Assembly: GCA_030770425.1 (NCBI GenBank)
Contig: JASJFT010000420.1
Location: 1 to 17,455 of the forward strand
Reading direction: 5' to 3'
From: Darksidea phi
Lineage: Eukaryota > Ascomycota > Dothideomycetes > Pleosporales > Lentitheciaceae
DNA: 17,455 nt
The notes under the pieces are model-generated. The model ran no database searches. It saw only the letters and a program-made list of their open reading frames with translations, and was not told the origin of the DNA. The translations under genes and the position numbers were made by a program. How positions within the stretch are numbered: the first letter of the stretch is position 1; each line of letters opens with the position of its first letter. Positions 15,760-17,455 of this stretch are shown piece by piece.

Positions 15760-17316
15760 AAATACTTGTCTCGTAGCTTATATATTTATTATTAAACTTT
15801 AAATATTAGACTTATATCTAAATTAATTTCCTTTAATTTATAATTAACTTACTTCGTATTCCAATTCTTATTTACGAAAGATTAAGTAATTTTAAAAATA
15901 TTCTAATACTTTTATAACTTTCTTAGAGTCGATTTTCTTATTAAAATTATTATAAAAAGTATCTAAATAGTTCTTAGACTTCTATTACCTCTTTTAATAA
16001 AGAGCTACGACCCTCTATAAAGGGGTATTTATTATTAATATTATAATCTAGAAAATTATAGTCTTAGATAGTTATATTAGTTTAAGATATTACTTTATAT
16101 AGTAGATAAAGTAATTATAAAGTTATAAAGTCTAGTTTTTTAACTAAAATAGACCCTATTAGTTCTAATATTAAGTATTTTAAGGCTTATTACCTTCTAG
16201 GGTTTATATCTTACTAATAAATATCTATAAATATTTTATAACCTTTACTATATTAAGGAGTTAGAGTTAATACTTTTTTTTACTTATAAATAATTAAGTA
16301 TAAAAGCTTCTTAGATATAATACGTATATTTTCTCCCTAAATTATAGTTATTATATTAAGTTATTAGATATTATCTTAACTTTAATATACTTAACTATTA
16401 TACTCCTATCCTATTCTTTAAAAGATTTCTTTTAGTAGTCTATTCGAGGGTCTACTTTATATAATTATAGCTAGTTAAGAATAAGATCGTAGTTATTTAT
16501 AAGAGTAGTCTAAAATACTTAAGAATCTATTATTTTTATTATACCCTAAAAATTCTATATTATTATTATAATAATATATAGCTCTTCTAGATATAGTAGT
16601 ATACTAGAGACTTAATATATTTATAACTTTATATATAATAATATCTTAAGAAGATTCTACTATAGTATAAGATTCTTTTTAATAATATTTAAGTTTAATC
16701 TTATATTGAAAAGACTTTAAGTCTATATTAGAATACTTATAAGAAAGTATATTCTTATATTACTAATAATTTATAAGAATTTACTATTAGTATTTAGCCC
16801 TAATAATATTATAGTAATATTAGTAACTAGGGCTTATCTTTTTTAAAGAATAAGTTAACTTTCTCTTTTTAAATTTTATTTAATCTATTATTACTTTTAA
16901 AGTAATACTTTTTATAGTTCTTCTTTTAATTAGTTTTAAATTAGGATATTAACGCTATACTCTTAGAGTATAATAAGGTTCTTAATAGAGACTATCTAGT
17001 ATTATCCTACTAAGAGAACTTCTAATTCTATTTCTTTTAGCTAGAATTACTCGAAGCTACTAAAGACGTAGTACGCTTCTACTTATAATTAAATTAGAAC
17101 TAAAAATCTTCGGGAGAGTAGCTAATATAGAGATAAAATATACTATTATCTCTATATTTTATAAGGTATATTCGAACTATATCTAGATTTATACGTTTTT
17201 AAACTAGCTATCTTTTTATATCTTATAATATAAAGGTTCTAAGTACTTATTTTATATTATAGATATCTTTAATATATTAAAGCTTATATTACTACTAAAA
17301 GACTTTATCTTTAAAA

Positions 17317-17320
<4 letters not shown>
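15760..17320. other. extremely AT-rich RIP-eroded DNA, no recognisable gene
   Basis: TpA-dense sequence with only about three CpA or TpG that I could find by eye (TTGTC near 15768, CCAAT near 15861, TTGAA near 16708). Stops are frequent in all frames and I recognise no protein motif, RNA gene or terminal repeat. Slightly more complex stretches such as 16930-17110 may be remnants of an old transposon that I cannot name. Confidence 0.6.
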
Positions 17321-17351
<31 letters not shown>

Positions 17352-17455
17352 TTGGGGGGGGGTGGGCAGGTTTTTTGCACACGATTTTGTTTTGGTGGCC
17401 GGGCGGAAAACCCCATGGGGAATATTTTTTTTTTGTGTTGGGTGTTTTGAATGGC
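17321..17455. other. poly-T tract and G-rich tail, likely contig-end artefact or foreign junction
   Basis: Thirty T residues (17321-17350) are followed by GTT, nine Gs, TGGGC and about 80 bases with many TG, GG and homopolymer runs (for example AACCCCATGGGG and a run of Ts near 17427). CpA and TpG, nearly absent in the preceding 4 kb, are common here. No gene is seen. Low-quality sequence at a contig end fits best. The edge of an unmutated segment is the alternative. Confidence 0.6.

Larger units (their letters stand above)
13401..15760 (+). pseudogene. unidentified intron-rich pseudogene with lysine repeats and an AT-hook-like GRPR
   Basis: I do not recognise this protein. Removing 12 short introns leaves one frame of roughly 600 codons, interrupted only by TAA/TAG of RIP type. 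Every one of the 11 internal exons is a multiple of three (237, 192, 96, 126, 96, 150, 45, 279, 189, 195 and 30 nt), and each intron falls after the first base of a codon. In order, the protein has an 11-residue repeat (NLLLPTRVDII type) at 13644-13760, a Ser/Thr/Pro/Asn-rich part with repeated SSPT, a KLLK repeat at 14860-14919, a basic GRPRSSK stretch at 15061-15081 resembling an AT-hook, then a more globular part (AIDFIILYTVLSRLIREITR near 15165-15225). Start and end are not determined; no ATG is left in the first exon. It could be a gene carried by an old transposon or a duplicated host gene. Confidence 0.6.

Noticed and set aside
17321..17350. Poly(A) tail of a LINE on the minus strand
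   Set aside because: The sequence to its right is only about 105 bases of homopolymer-rich DNA with no reverse transcriptase or other LINE feature.

Overview
The window looks like a repeat-filled, gene-poor stretch of a filamentous ascomycete genome that has been hit hard by repeat-induced point mutation (RIP). CpA and TpG are almost absent and TpA is everywhere, while CpG survives. Copies of the same repeat differ almost only by transitions, and coding frames are peppered with TAA/TAG stops where CAA, CAG or TGG codons would be expected. I see no intact gene.

Layout: (1) 1-1710 is the 5' part of a Ty3/gypsy LTR retrotransposon on the minus strand (gag start plus 5' LTR), cut by the window edge. 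(2) 1711-3546 is a RIP-degraded PIF1-type helicase on the plus strand, possibly from a Helitron. (3) About 3590-5300 is an unidentified multi-exon pseudogene on the minus strand. (4) 5486-5957, continuing at 13319, is a tandem repeat of about 255 bp. (5) 5958-13313 is a complete 7.36-kb Ty3/gypsy chromovirus on the minus strand, with 435-bp LTRs and the 5-bp target duplication CTTCG, inserted into the second unit of that tandem repeat. The first unit still shows the uninterrupted target. (6) About 13401-15760 is an unidentified pseudogene on the plus strand with at least 12 tiny introns, eight of them near-copies of one another. (7) 15760-17320 is extremely AT-rich with no recognisable gene. 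(8) 17321-17455 is a poly-T and G-run segment of wholly different composition, probably a contig-end artefact or foreign junction.

The chromovirus reads, on the minus strand: 5' LTR, long gag with a CCHC knuckle (about 720 codons), a candidate -1 frameshift site (A AAA AAC followed by TAG), then protease, reverse transcriptase, RNase H, integrase with D,D-35-E and a C-terminal chromodomain, then a polypurine tract and 3' LTR. From 6751 to 7200 a coiled-coil-like frame is open in the antisense direction. Neither gag nor pol carries a net indel, so the damage is almost purely point mutation.

The most interesting non-transposon signal is the intron set in the plus-strand pseudogene. Eight introns of 43-45 nt share GTAAG, an inner block with purine pairs every 6 nt, TACTAA(C/T) and a terminal TAG. 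All 11 internal exons are exact multiples of 3 nt and every intron is in phase 1. The same intron type recurs in the minus-strand pseudogene on the other side of the retrotransposon, which suggests an introner-like family.
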